Origin: Nocardia sp. SYP-A9097 | Lineage (GTDB): Bacteria; Actinomycetota; Actinomycetes; Mycobacteriales; Mycobacteriaceae | DNA length: 64,000 nucleotides | Assembly (NCBI RefSeq): GCF_009649815.1 | Contig: NZ_WJIC01000007.1 | Location: 1 to 64,000 of the forward strand | Direction: 5' to 3' | Part shown: in pieces, positions 30,375 to 38,915 of the stretch | How the letters are laid out: each line of letters begins with the position of its first letter | Numbering within the stretch: the first letter of the stretch is position 1 | Made by a program: the position numbers and the translations under genes | Notes under the pieces: generated by a model | Told to the model about the DNA's origin: nothing | Database searches by the model: none | What the model saw: the letters and a program-made list of their open reading frames with translations, nothing else

Positions 30375-31633
30375 AGATATTGATGGTGTCGTGGGAGTAC
30401 CCACCCGTCGTTGTCGGTGGGCTGGGCCGCCACGTCCATCACCTGGCCACCGAGCTGGCCGCCGCCGGGCACGAGGTCGTCGTGCTGGCGCGCCGGCCGA
30501 TGGGCAGTGACGCCACCACGCACCCCACGATCTCCTTCATCGAGGACCGGGTGCTGGTGGTCGCGGTCGCCGAGGACCCGCCGGTCTTCGACTTCGGCGA
30601 GGACATGCTCGCCTGGACTCTGGCCATGGGTCATGCCATGGTGCGCGCGGGAATCGCACTGAACAAACCGGGTATCGGCGAGGGCTGGACGCCCGATGTG
30701 GTGCACGCGCACGACTGGCTGGTCGCGCATCCGGCCATCACGCTCGCCGAGCATTACGACGTGCCGCTGGTGTCGACCATTCACGCCACCGAGGCCGGGC
30801 GGCACAGCGGGTGGGTGTCCGGGCGGGTCAACAAGCAGGTGCATTCGGTCGAATGGTGGCTGGCGCACGACTCCGATGCGCTCATCACCTGTTCGGAGTC
30901 GATGAAGGACGAGGTCGAACGGCTCTACAACCCGGAGCGGACACCGGTCACGGTGATTCGCAACGGCATCGATGTGAGCTCGTGGACCTTCCGGGAGCGC
31001 GCACCGCTGTCCGGGCCGCCGCGGCTGCTGTATGTCGGACGGCTCGAGTACGAGAAGGGCGTGCAGGACGCCATTGCCGCGCTGCCGCGTATTCGTAAGG
31101 CGCATCCGGGTGCGACGCTGACGGTCGCCGGTATCGGCACCCAGATCGATTGGCTGCGCGAGCGGGCTCGTGCGCATCGGGTTGCGCGCGCGGTGAATTT
31201 CGTTGGCCGCCTTGACCATACGGATCTGCTCGGCTGGCTGCACAGTGCCGACGCGATCGTGCTGCCCAGTCGCTACGAGCCCTTCGGCATCGTGGCCCTC
31301 GAGGCCGCCGCGGCCGGTACTCCCCTGGTCACCTCCACCGCCGGTGGTCTCGGCGATCTGGTGACCGACGGCGTCACCGGAGCCTCCTTCGAACCCGCCG
31401 ACGTGAACGGCATTGCCGAGGCGGTGTGCACCGTCCTCGACGATCCGGCCGCCGCACAGGATCGCGCCTGGGCCGCGCGCGAACGCCTCACCGCCGATTT
31501 CGCCTGGGATGTGGTGGCGCAGGAGACCGCGCTGGTCTACCAGTCCGCCAAGCGTGGGGTGCGTAATCCGCTGGGCCGGCCGGTCATCGTGGAACGCCCA
31601 CTGCCGGAACGGGATCCGAACCAGCCGTACTGA
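30371..31633 (+). CDS. GT4 alpha-(1->4)-glucosyltransferase (Rv3032-like)
   Basis: A 420-aa GT-B enzyme beginning MKILMVSWEYPPVVVGGLGRHVHHLATEL, with ADP/UDP-glucose-binding features RNGIDVSSWTF, LLYVGRLEYEKGVQDAI and LPSRYEPFGIVALEAAAAGTPLVTSTAGG. The EPFGIVALE stretch holds the two retaining-GT4 glutamates. In M. tuberculosis Rv3032 elongates MGLP and also contributes to capsular glucan. It is the last of the three overlapping MGLP genes. No terminator is visible before the next gene. Confidence 0.9.
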   Translation: MKILMVSWEYPPVVVGGLGRHVHHLATELAAAGHEVVVLARRPMGSDATTHPTISFIEDRVLVVAVAEDPPVFDFGEDMLAWTLAMGHAMVRAGIALNKPGIGEGWTPDVVHAHDWLVAHPAITLAEHYDVPLVSTIHATEAGRHSGWVSGRVNKQVHSVEWWLAHDSDALITCSESMKDEVERLYNPERTPVTVIRNGIDVSSWTFRERAPLSGPPRLLYVGRLEYEKGVQDAIAALPRIRKAHPGATLTVAGIGTQIDWLRERARAHRVARAVNFVGRLDHTDLLGWLHSADAIVLPSRYEPFGIVALEAAAAGTPLVTSTAGGLGDLVTDGVTGASFEPADVNGIAEAVCTVLDDPAAAQDRAWAARERLTADFAWDVVAQETALVYQSAKRGVRNPLGRPVIVERPLPERDPNQPY

Positions 31634-31675
31634 ATCGTCGGCGTTTCCTCGCGGACGAGACCTTTCGCACAGAAC

Positions 31676-31689
31676 TGTAACGTGTTCTA
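31676..31689. promoter_or_regulatory. KstR-type operator upstream of the esterase
   Basis: The sequence TGTAACGTGTTCTA fits the published KstR consensus TNNAACNNGTTNNA at every fixed position. It is nested in a wider dyad AGAAC-N8-GTTCT (31671-31688). It lies 9 bp before the esterase start, where a bound repressor would block transcription or initiation. Confidence 0.55.
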
Positions 31690-31698
31690 ATTCACGGC

Positions 31699-32865
31699 AT
31701 GGGTGGACGAGTCCAAGGCCATGCCGATCCGGCATTCCGGGCCGTGCGAGATGTCTTCGAGGCGAGCTTCGCGGACGGTCAGAACCTGGGCGCGGGCGTC
31801 GCGGTGTACGCCGGGGATCGACTGGTGGTCGATCTCTGGGGCGGGCTCGCGGATTCCGGCACCGGGCGCGAATGGGAACGCGAGACGCCGTGCATCGCCT
31901 TCTCCTGCACGAAGGCGGTGACCGCGACGGCGGCCCTGCGGGTCGCCGACGAATACGGGGTGGACCTGGACGCACCCGTCGGCGAGTGGTGGCCCGAATT
32001 CGCCTGTGCCGGAAAGGAAGCCACCACCACCGCCCATCTGCTCAGCCACCGGGCCGGACTGCCGGCCTTCCACCGGACCGTAAGCGCGGCCGACGCCGCC
32101 GATGCCGAGGCCATGGCGGCGGTGCTCGCCGAGCAGACGCCGGAGTGGGAGCCGGGCACCCGGCACGGTTATCACGCAATGACATTCGGCTGGCTGGCCG
32201 GCGAACTTGTACGCCGCCATACCGATTCGACCGTCGGCGAGTACACCCGCCGGCATCTGGGCGCGGACCTGCACATCGGCGCTCCCGCCGCGATTCGCGA
32301 GCAGGCGGCGCGCAGCGAGTATCCGCCTGCCACACAACAGGTTTGGTCCGATCCCGAACCGCTCGACGCCGTCTCCTTCGACGCCGCCACGGTGACCCGC
32401 CTGATCGAATCCTTCCGCGATCCGCAGTCGATGATCATGCGCGGTGTCGGCAATCCCGCCGGCTCGTTCAACGATCCGCAGGTGCAGGCGGGTGGCTGGC
32501 CCGCCGTCGGACTCATCACCACCGCCCGCGCCCTGGCCGGATTCTACCGAGACCTGGTGCGGGGCAAGCTACTTCGCCCCGAGCTGCTACGCCATGCGGT
32601 CCGCGAACAAGTGCGTGGCGTCGACACCGCACTGCAACTGGAGAGCGCGTTCGGCCTCGGCTTCATGCTGCCCTCACAGAACATGATGGTCCCGAAAGCC
32701 GCCCGCGCCACCGCCTTCGGCCATCCCGGCGCGGGCGGATCGATCGGACTCGGCGATATCGACAACGACCTCGCCATCGCCTTCATCCCCAACCTGCGCC
32801 GCGATTGGCTGGCCCGAGACCGCCGCGCCTACCGACTGATAGAGGCCGTCTACGCCGCCCTCTGA
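31699..32865 (+). CDS. Beta-lactamase-fold serine esterase (EstB/LipL type)
   Basis: A 388-aa serine hydrolase of the class C beta-lactamase fold. The nucleophile motif SxxK is S69-C-T-K72. The tyrosine motif is YHA in RHGYHAMTFGWLAGEL. The third motif region is FGHPGAGGSIGLGD. The YxA form instead of YxN and the lack of a signal peptide point to a cytoplasmic or cell-associated esterase rather than a beta-lactamase. A KstR-type site directly upstream suggests expression during sterol or lipid use. It interrupts the conserved MGLP/Rv3034c gene order, so it is an accessory insertion. Confidence 0.85.
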   Translation: MGGRVQGHADPAFRAVRDVFEASFADGQNLGAGVAVYAGDRLVVDLWGGLADSGTGREWERETPCIAFSCTKAVTATAALRVADEYGVDLDAPVGEWWPEFACAGKEATTTAHLLSHRAGLPAFHRTVSAADAADAEAMAAVLAEQTPEWEPGTRHGYHAMTFGWLAGELVRRHTDSTVGEYTRRHLGADLHIGAPAAIREQAARSEYPPATQQVWSDPEPLDAVSFDAATVTRLIESFRDPQSMIMRGVGNPAGSFNDPQVQAGGWPAVGLITTARALAGFYRDLVRGKLLRPELLRHAVREQVRGVDTALQLESAFGLGFMLPSQNMMVPKAARATAFGHPGAGGSIGLGDIDNDLAIAFIPNLRRDWLARDRRAYRLIEAVYAAL

Positions 32866-32869
32866 CCGG

Positions 32870-33301
32870 TCATTCGAACGGACACCCCGGATTAGGCGCA
32901 TCCTCAGAAAGCGGACTCCCCGTGGGCAATACGTAAAGCACATCCAGAATCTGCGGTTCGTTCCCCAAATTCCGTTCGATATGCACATTCCCGATCCCGG
33001 CCCGCTCGACAAACGCCTGCGCCCCACCGGCCCCGTCCTGCTCACAACTCGAGTCGTAGTGGAACAGCACACCCCGCCGGATCACGGCATACAGCGTGCC
33101 GTCATGGTAGTGCCACCCCGTGGAACCCCCTGGGGCGATGGTGATTTCGCGCAGAATGTAGTCGGTATCGCCAATCGTGGTGCGAGACAGGATCACCCCC
33201 GTGACACCGTCCGAAGGAGTCGCGTGCGCCGTGGTGGCGAACGGACCGGCCAGCGCGAGCGCGACCAGACCGGTGAGTGCCGTGCGGAGACCGATATTCA
33301 C
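32870..33301 (-). CDS. Secreted cupin-domain protein
   Basis: A 143-aa protein with a signal peptide (LRTALTGLVALALAGPFATTAHA, cleavage after AHA) and a single cupin barrel: REITIAPGGSTGWHYHDGTLYAVIRRG carries the GX5HXH metal motif, and NVHIERNLGNEPQILDVLYVLPTGSP the second motif. Two cysteines (YDSSCEQ, NPGCPFE) could form a disulfide outside the cell. The GTG start overlaps the stop of the AbrB-like gene (GTGA). Ligand or reaction unknown. Confidence 0.75.
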   Translation of the reverse strand: MNIGLRTALTGLVALALAGPFATTAHATPSDGVTGVILSRTTIGDTDYILREITIAPGGSTGWHYHDGTLYAVIRRGVLFHYDSSCEQDGAGGAQAFVERAGIGNVHIERNLGNEPQILDVLYVLPTGSPLSEDAPNPGCPFE

Positions 33302-33609
33302 CGGAACAGCCTATCGGCGGGCGTCAGGTCCCGTATCACTCCGGCGCAACCAACGTCAGCGTCGGGAAGTAGGTGCGATATCGCCGCGCATATCTGGTCA
33401 GTGGTCATATCACGCACGGCCGGATTCGTGAAGCGGCTGCGCCGCAGGTGCTGGACGAGTTGCTTACCTCGACTATCCGCTCCGTCACGGGGTGAGATCC
33501 GCAGCGAGCCACCATCGTCGATGACATCGACCTCTACGCCCTCGTGTAGCCCGTACTTGGCTCTCAGGTCGGCAGGGATTGTCACTTGACCGTTCGCATT
33601 CACTCGCAT
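33298..33609 (-). CDS. Orphan AbrB/MazE-type antitoxin-like regulator
   Basis: A 103-aa protein with an N-terminal SpoVT/AbrB swapped-hairpin domain (MRVNANGQVTIPADLRAKYGLHEGVEVDVIDDGGSLRISP) and a VapB-like C-terminal tail (RSRFTNPAVRDMTTDQICAAISH). Such proteins normally precede and neutralise a PIN-domain VapC toxin. Here the next gene, overlapping by 4 nt, is a secreted cupin and no PIN gene is nearby. It is either a toxin-less relic or has been recruited as an ordinary regulator. The dyad ATAGA-N6-TCTAT (33626-33641) upstream is a likely autoregulatory site. Confidence 0.75.
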   Translation of the reverse strand: MRVNANGQVTIPADLRAKYGLHEGVEVDVIDDGGSLRISPRDGADSRGKQLVQHLRRSRFTNPAVRDMTTDQICAAISHLLPDADVGCAGVIRDLTPADRLFR

Positions 33610-33625
33610 GCTGAGCCCCGATCCA

Positions 33626-33641
33626 ATAGACGGTGATCTAT
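33626..33641. promoter_or_regulatory. Inverted repeat ATAGA-N6-TCTAT upstream of the antitoxin-like gene
   Basis: A perfect 5+5 bp dyad 17 bp before the start of the AbrB-type gene. Antitoxins usually bind dyads overlapping their own promoters. Binding is inferred. Confidence 0.45.
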
Positions 33642-33695
33642 CAAATTCTGGTGTGATGCGCGCCGACCTGCATCGACTTCAGCTTCAGTGGCTGA

Positions 33696-34238
33696 TCAGC
33701 CCAGCTTCTTCAGGGTCTTCTGGACGGTGAGGAAGGTGCGGGTGGTGACGTCCTTGCCGTAGGACTTTTCGATCCAGGACATGAAGTTGGTGGTGCTGGG
33801 GTCGGTGTTGTCGATTACCGAGAGGACGGCGGCGCAGGGCTTGTCGTAGGCCAGGATGCGGACCGCTTTGCCGGTGGTTTCATCGAGGGGGCCGGGCGGG
33901 CCGGCGGCGGTGTCCTTGACGAAGGTGACCGTCAAATATGTTTCGCGGCAATGGGTCAGGTCGGTGAAGGGGTCGGTGTCGACCAGTGCCTGGAGTTGCT
34001 CGCCGGTGCGGATTATGGTGCCGCCGCCGATGCCCAGTTCGGCCTGTAGCGCCTGCTGGATGCGCGATTCCAGGGTGGGGATATCGGTTTCGGGGCTGTC
34101 GAAAACGATATTGCCGCTGCTGAGCAGCGATGCCACCTTCGTGAAGCCGAGGTTCTCGAAGACTCCGCGGAGCTTCTCGTTCTTCATATTCGGGTTCGCG
34201 GGCATGATCCCGCGCAGGAAGGCGGCATAGCTGGTCAT
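33696..34238 (-). CDS. DUF1697 domain protein
   Basis: A 180-aa protein with the DUF1697 pattern: YAAFLRGIMPANPNMKNEKLRGVFENLGFTKVASLLSSGNIVFDSPE at the N-terminus, and a C-terminal DNTDPSTTNFMSWIEKSYGKDVTTRTFLTVQKTLKKL. Family function is unknown. Its ATG overlaps the TAA of the hexapeptide acyltransferase gene by one base (TAATG), so they are cotranscribed. Confidence 0.85.
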   Translation of the reverse strand: MTSYAAFLRGIMPANPNMKNEKLRGVFENLGFTKVASLLSSGNIVFDSPETDIPTLESRIQQALQAELGIGGGTIIRTGEQLQALVDTDPFTDLTHCRETYLTVTFVKDTAAGPPGPLDETTGKAVRILAYDKPCAAVLSVIDNTDPSTTNFMSWIEKSYGKDVTTRTFLTVQKTLKKLG

Positions 34239-34981
34239 TAGGTGGTGACGCCGCTCTTCTTGCGTTCGATATCGGCGAGGGCGGCCATATACGCGGCGCG
34301 GGCCTCGGCGGCGGCATCCCAGGCGTCCTTGCGGTTCTTGACCACCCGGGCCGGAGCGCCGACGGCGATGCCGTAATCGGGGACGTCGCCCTTGACCACG
34401 GCGTGCGCGCCGAGCACGCAACCACGGCCGACGCGGGTGCCGCGCAGGACGGTCACCTTCGCCGCGATCCAGGTGTCGGGGCCGATGCGCACCGGGGACT
34501 TCACAATGCCCTGATCCTTGATGGGCATATTGATGTCGTCGGTGACATGGTCGAAATCGCAGATGTAGCACCAATCCGCGACCAGGGTGGATTCGCCGAT
34601 CTCGATATCGAGGTAGGTGTTGACGACATTGTCCTTGCCGAACACCACCTTGTCGCCGATGCGCAGCGAACCCTCATGGCAGCGAATGGCATTGCCGTCA
34701 CCGATATGGACCCAGCGGCCGATCTCCAGGCGCGCCAGATCCGGGGTGCAGTGCACCTCGACATTGCGGCCCAGGAAAACCATGCCGCGCAACACAATGT
34801 GCGGGTTGGCCATCTTGAACTTCCACAGGCGGTAGTAGCGCACCAGATACCAGGGCGTGTACGCGCGATTGGCGAGCACCCACTTGGCCGAGGCCACCGT
34901 CAGAAAACGCGCCTGCTCCGGATCCTGGCGACGCGACCCGCGCCAACGCGCACTCAACGGCGCGCCCCACATGCTCGTCAC
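34238..34981 (-). CDS. Left-handed beta-helix acyltransferase (Rv3034c-like)
   Basis: A 247-aa hexapeptide-repeat transferase. Imperfect (LIV)-G-x4 repeats run through the middle (LEIGRWVHIGDGNAIRCHEGSLRIGDKVVFGKDNVVNTY...IRIGPDTWIAAKVTVLRGTRVGRGCVLGAHAVVKGDVPDYGIAVGAPARVVKNR), ending with the GAPAR signature of sugar O-acetyltransferases. The GTG at 34981 is selected because GGGAG lies 7 nt upstream; an ATG 9 nt later is an alternative. The M. tuberculosis orthologue Rv3034c sits next to the MGLP genes and has been proposed to acylate MGLP. That role is inferred here. Confidence 0.82.
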   Translation of the reverse strand: MTSMWGAPLSARWRGSRRQDPEQARFLTVASAKWVLANRAYTPWYLVRYYRLWKFKMANPHIVLRGMVFLGRNVEVHCTPDLARLEIGRWVHIGDGNAIRCHEGSLRIGDKVVFGKDNVVNTYLDIEIGESTLVADWCYICDFDHVTDDINMPIKDQGIVKSPVRIGPDTWIAAKVTVLRGTRVGRGCVLGAHAVVKGDVPDYGIAVGAPARVVKNRKDAWDAAAEARAAYMAALADIERKKSGVTT

Positions 34982-35100
34982 GAACTGCTCCCTGTTTTCC
35001 GCTGGGCCGGTACTGCCGCCCTGATCGGGCAATCTTGCCTAACACCTTATGACTTGCGTCTCGCGAGCACCGACGCGGGGACGGGTAGGCGCGCCCTATC

Positions 35101-36606
35101 TCAGCCGTGACCGGCGTAGCCTGCCATGCCGGGCATCTCCATTTTCATCGGGGTGGGCTGCTGACCGGGGGCGAGGACGAGGAATTGGCCCATCATGCCC
35201 TGGTCTTCATGCCGGAGCAGGTGGCAGTGGAACATGTACGGGTAGGTGGGGTCGCTGTGGCCGGAGAAGCGCATGGCGAGGGTGTAGGTGGGGCCGGGGG
35301 TGGTGTAGACGGTGTCTTTCCAACCGGCGAGTTCGGGCGGCGGGGCGTGGCCGTCGATATCGACGATCTGGAATTGGACGTCGTGGACGTGGAAGTTGTG
35401 CGGCCAGTTGTCGCTATTGCGTACGGACCAGACCTCGGTGGTATCGACGGGGATGGTCATGTCTATGCGGTTCATATCCATGCGCCGGTTGTTGATCATG
35501 TGCCAGCGCAGGTCGAAAGTACGGGTCGCGCGGGTGCCGGGCGGGACCAGGGCGGCGCTGGTGGTGAGCGAAGCCGGAAGGGGCGCAGTGGATTTCAGGT
35601 TCCGCGCGGGTTGTAGTCGCAGGATGTCGAAGGAATCATCGAAGCCGAAATCCGCGGGATTCTCGATGCCGGCGCGCTGTTCGATCGGCAGGCTACGCAG
35701 GGTGACGGGGTCACCACCGCTGAACTCCACGACCAGTTCGACGCGCTCACCCGGACTGATCTGCATGTGCCGCAACGGAACCGGGGCAGCGAGCAGGCCG
35801 CCGTCGGTGGCGATCAGCCGGAATTCGCGATTATCGGAGAAGGCCAGGTTGTAGAGGCGACCCGAGGAACCATTCAGAATGCGCAGGCGGACGCGCCGGG
35901 TTCGGACGTCGAGGTGCGCTCCCGCAATGCCATTGGTGATGATGACATTGCCGAGCAGGCCGATATCGCCGAGATCGGATTCGTCGAGTGCGCCGTCGGC
36001 GGTGAAGCGGCGATCCTGGATGACCAGCGGAATATCGTCCACCCCATACTCTTTCGGCAGATCCAGGCGGCCGGACTCGTCGTCGTCGATCAGGAAGAAG
36101 CCGGAAAGCCCACGGTAGACATGCTTTTCGGTGCTGCCGTGCGGATGCGGGTGATACCAGAGGGTGGCGGCGGGCTGCTCGACCGTCCAGGCGGGCTGCC
36201 AGACGCCGTCCGGCTGGATGGTTTGATGCGGGCCGCCGTCGCAGGCAGCGGGGACGTGCATGCCGTGCCAATGCACGGTGGTGGGTTCGGGCAGGGCGTT
36301 GTGAATGCTGCAGGCCACCTGTTCACCACGTTTTGCGCGCAGTGTCGGGCCGAGGATCGAACCGTTGTATCCCCAGGTGGGCGTGGACTTTCCGGCGAGG
36401 ATCTCGGTACTGCCCGCCTGGGCCTCCAGGTGGAAGTGGCGCACTCCGTCCGCGCCGACCGTCGACGCGGCCGGCGGCGGAATCGGCAACGGCCTGGTCC
36501 CCCTCGCTCCCGAGATCGGCGCAGCGGAGCGGCTGGATGCGCATCCGGCGGTCACCACCACCGATGCGGCTGCGAATCCGGTGAGAAAGCCCCGCCTCGA
36601 GACCAC
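35101..36606 (-). CDS. Multicopper oxidase, Tat-exported
   Basis: A 501-aa three-domain copper oxidase of the CueO/SufI/laccase group. The N-terminus VVSRRGFLTGFAAASVVVTAGC is a twin-arginine signal ending in a lipobox-like C22. Copper ligands are HWHG, WYHPHPHG, HNFHVHDVQF and MFHCHLLRHEDQGMMG, a complete T1/T2/T3 set including an axial methionine. The GTG at 36606 is chosen because AAGGAG lies 5 nt upstream and the Tat motif follows; the longer frame starts at 36720. Likely role is periplasmic oxidation of cuprous ion or phenolics. It is divergent from a two-component system that may control it. Confidence 0.88.
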   Translation of the reverse strand: MVSRRGFLTGFAAASVVVTAGCASSRSAAPISGARGTRPLPIPPPAASTVGADGVRHFHLEAQAGSTEILAGKSTPTWGYNGSILGPTLRAKRGEQVACSIHNALPEPTTVHWHGMHVPAACDGGPHQTIQPDGVWQPAWTVEQPAATLWYHPHPHGSTEKHVYRGLSGFFLIDDDESGRLDLPKEYGVDDIPLVIQDRRFTADGALDESDLGDIGLLGNVIITNGIAGAHLDVRTRRVRLRILNGSSGRLYNLAFSDNREFRLIATDGGLLAAPVPLRHMQISPGERVELVVEFSGGDPVTLRSLPIEQRAGIENPADFGFDDSFDILRLQPARNLKSTAPLPASLTTSAALVPPGTRATRTFDLRWHMINNRRMDMNRIDMTIPVDTTEVWSVRNSDNWPHNFHVHDVQFQIVDIDGHAPPPELAGWKDTVYTTPGPTYTLAMRFSGHSDPTYPYMFHCHLLRHEDQGMMGQFLVLAPGQQPTPMKMEMPGMAGYAGHG

Positions 36607-36798
36607 GACTGCTCCTTCGATCGACACCCCTTCAGCTTCGATTGCCACCGGATTGCTTTCGATCCTGCGAACGGTCCGTGATCGGCCGCCCACACTCCTC
36701 CTGGCGGACCTTGTGAGCACCGCGAAAACGTGCTAAACAGCGCCGACGTCAAAGCCCTACGCACCGCGGCGCAGGTGCGGGTCGCCTACGGTGGGAGC

Positions 36799-37998
36799 GT
36801 GATCGAGACGCGGGATCGGCGGCGATGGGCGGTGCTCGCGCGCTGCCTGCCGGTGGTGCTGGTGCCATTCCTGCTGGCGGCGAGCACCTTTCCGGGGCAG
36901 TACCGGGTGCCGGGGGTTTACTGGCTGCTTGCCATGGCGGCGAGCACGCTGTTCGTACTGGGTACGCGGTGGCCGCTGGCCGCTTCGCTCGGCATTTCGG
37001 CGCTGGCGATTCCGATGTTCCGGATTCCCGCGTGGGGTCTGTCCGGGCTCGTTCCGTTTCTCGGCGCGGTCGCCCTCGTCGATGTGATCCGGCGCTCGCA
37101 CCGCAATTCCCCGGTGGTGATCGCGACGGCGGGTTGGGCGGTGGCGGTGCTGATCGGCCGCAATGGGTCGCACGCTCCGGTGGCATCGCGGGTGACGCCG
37201 CTGCTCGAGGTGTGCGCGTATGTCGGGCTGGCGGTGGTGCTCGGGCTGTATCTCCGCGGGCAGCGTGAGCTCGCGGTGAGCCTGCGACTGCGCGCCGCCG
37301 ACGCCGAAAACCGCAGGGCGGAGGCGGAACAGCGCACCCGGCTGCTGGAACGCGGTGCGCTCGCCCGCGAACTGCACGATCTGGTGGCGCATCACATGGC
37401 CTCGATCGTGCTGCGCATCGGCGTCGCGCGGCATGTGGTGGCCGATGCCGATCCGCGCGTGCACGCGGTGCTCGACGATGTGCACGGCACCGCATCGGAT
37501 GCCTTGACCGATATTCGCCGACTCCTCACCGCCCTGCGCGATCCCGGGTTGGGTGAAGTCGCACTGGTGGACTCGGCGGCGGTGCGCACCGAAATCGAAG
37601 CCGCCGCCGACCGGGTACGCGCCGCCGGATTCCAGGTGCACAGCGAAATCCGCACGAGCGGAGACGGATTGGATGCGATCGGCCGCCTCACGCTGCTCCG
37701 CCTGGTGCAGGAGTCGCTCACCAATGTCATGAAGCACGGCGACCCGGCTGTGCCGGTGTACCTCACCATCGCCGCGGCAGGTGGGAGCACCGGCACCGTG
37801 GTGCGAGTGCGGAACGGGCTGCGGACGGCACCGCCCGCCGCGGCATTCGGTCCGGCCGCGAATTCGACTGGCGCACACGGCATTATCGGTATGCGTGAGC
37901 GCGTCGAGCTCGCGGGTGGGCGGGTCGGTGCCGGCGTGAGCGGTGTGGAATGGGTGGTGGCGGCCTGGCTGCCGGATACGACTGGGGAGGACGCGTGA
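36799..37998 (+). CDS. Sensor histidine kinase (HisKA_3/NarX-like)
   Basis: A 399-aa membrane kinase. The first 150 residues hold about five hydrophobic helices. The dimerisation/phosphoacceptor box is LARELHDLVAHHMASIVL (H193) and the ATP-binding part has LLRLVQESLTNVMKH and GAHGIIGMRERVELAGG. The GTG at 36799 gives a sensible N-terminus; frames from 36730 or 36775 are also open, and no ribosome site is decisive. The stop overlaps the GTG of the response regulator. The divergent multicopper oxidase is a candidate target. Confidence 0.85.
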   Translation: MIETRDRRRWAVLARCLPVVLVPFLLAASTFPGQYRVPGVYWLLAMAASTLFVLGTRWPLAASLGISALAIPMFRIPAWGLSGLVPFLGAVALVDVIRRSHRNSPVVIATAGWAVAVLIGRNGSHAPVASRVTPLLEVCAYVGLAVVLGLYLRGQRELAVSLRLRAADAENRRAEAEQRTRLLERGALARELHDLVAHHMASIVLRIGVARHVVADADPRVHAVLDDVHGTASDALTDIRRLLTALRDPGLGEVALVDSAAVRTEIEAAADRVRAAGFQVHSEIRTSGDGLDAIGRLTLLRLVQESLTNVMKHGDPAVPVYLTIAAAGGSTGTVVRVRNGLRTAPPAAAFGPAANSTGAHGIIGMRERVELAGGRVGAGVSGVEWVVAAWLPDTTGEDA

Positions 37999-38645
37999 TC
38001 TCGGTGCTGCTCGTGGATGATCAGCGGTTGGTGCGGGCGGGGCTGCGCATGCTCATCGAGTCCACGGATGATCTGCGAGTAATCGGTGAAGCGGCCGATG
38101 GGGTCGAGGCGATTCGCCTGACCGCCGAGCTCTCCCCCGACCTGATTCTCATGGATCTGCGTATGCCGGGACTCGACGGCGTCGCCGCCACCGAATCGAT
38201 CGTCCGCGCTGGTTCGCGCGCGAAGATCCTGGTACTCACCACTTTCGATGACGACGATCACCTCTTCCCCGCGCTCGCCGCCGGAGCCACCGGCTATCTG
38301 GTCAAGGACACCGAACCCGCCGACCTGCTCGCGGCCATCCGCCGCACCGCCGAGGGTGACCTGCTCTTCTCCCCACCTCTGCTGCGCCGCTTGGTCGATC
38401 GCGCGGTCAGCACCCGCGACCCCGCCGAATCCGATCCGCCGCAACCGGATCTGACGCCGCGCGAATACGAGGTCCTCACAATGGTCGGCGAGGGCTTCGG
38501 CAATCAGGAGATCGCCGACCGCCTGCATCTCGGCGTCACCACCGTGAAAACACATATCGCGAACCTGATGGAGAAGACCGGCCGCGACAATCGCGTGCGG
38601 CTCGCGGTATATGCCCACCGAATCCTCGGCACCCCACCGCAATAG
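37995..38645 (+). CDS. NarL/LuxR-family response regulator
   Basis: A 216-aa regulator with a receiver domain (VLLVDDQRLVRAGLRMLI, phosphoacceptor D54 in LILMDLRMPG, the switch threonine in ILVLTTF, and lysine in GYLVKD) and a C-terminal LuxR HTH (LTPREYEVLTMVGEGFGNQEIADRLHLGVTTVKTHIANLMEKTGRDNRVRLAVYA). It is coupled to the kinase by a GTGA overlap. Confidence 0.92.
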   Translation: MISVLLVDDQRLVRAGLRMLIESTDDLRVIGEAADGVEAIRLTAELSPDLILMDLRMPGLDGVAATESIVRAGSRAKILVLTTFDDDDHLFPALAAGATGYLVKDTEPADLLAAIRRTAEGDLLFSPPLLRRLVDRAVSTRDPAESDPPQPDLTPREYEVLTMVGEGFGNQEIADRLHLGVTTVKTHIANLMEKTGRDNRVRLAVYAHRILGTPPQ

Positions 38646-38915
38646 GCGGTACCCGGACCTCGCCCCGCCCTGAGGCCGCCGACTCGTGGACAGGTATATG
38701 ACGACTCGCGGCACGACACGCAGGCGTTGGACAACACACCGGTGTGCTCCCGGGCGATCCGGGGTTATGGGCGGAAGGGCGCTCCGCACGGGGTACCGGG
38801 ATCGGCGTCGGGCGGCGAAGTAGGCTGTGCTGCGGCTGGATCAGCCCGAGCATCGCGCTGCCTCAGCCGCAACGGTATTTCAGTGACTCCGTACTGGCAG
38901 AAGGGACACCAGCAG
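38646..38915. other. 270-bp intergenic stretch
   Basis: Between the response regulator and the beta-propeller lipoprotein I see no convincing small gene and no strong hairpin. The plus-strand frame that runs into the lipoprotein shows no homology before about 38916. It should hold the lipoprotein promoter. Confidence 0.4.
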
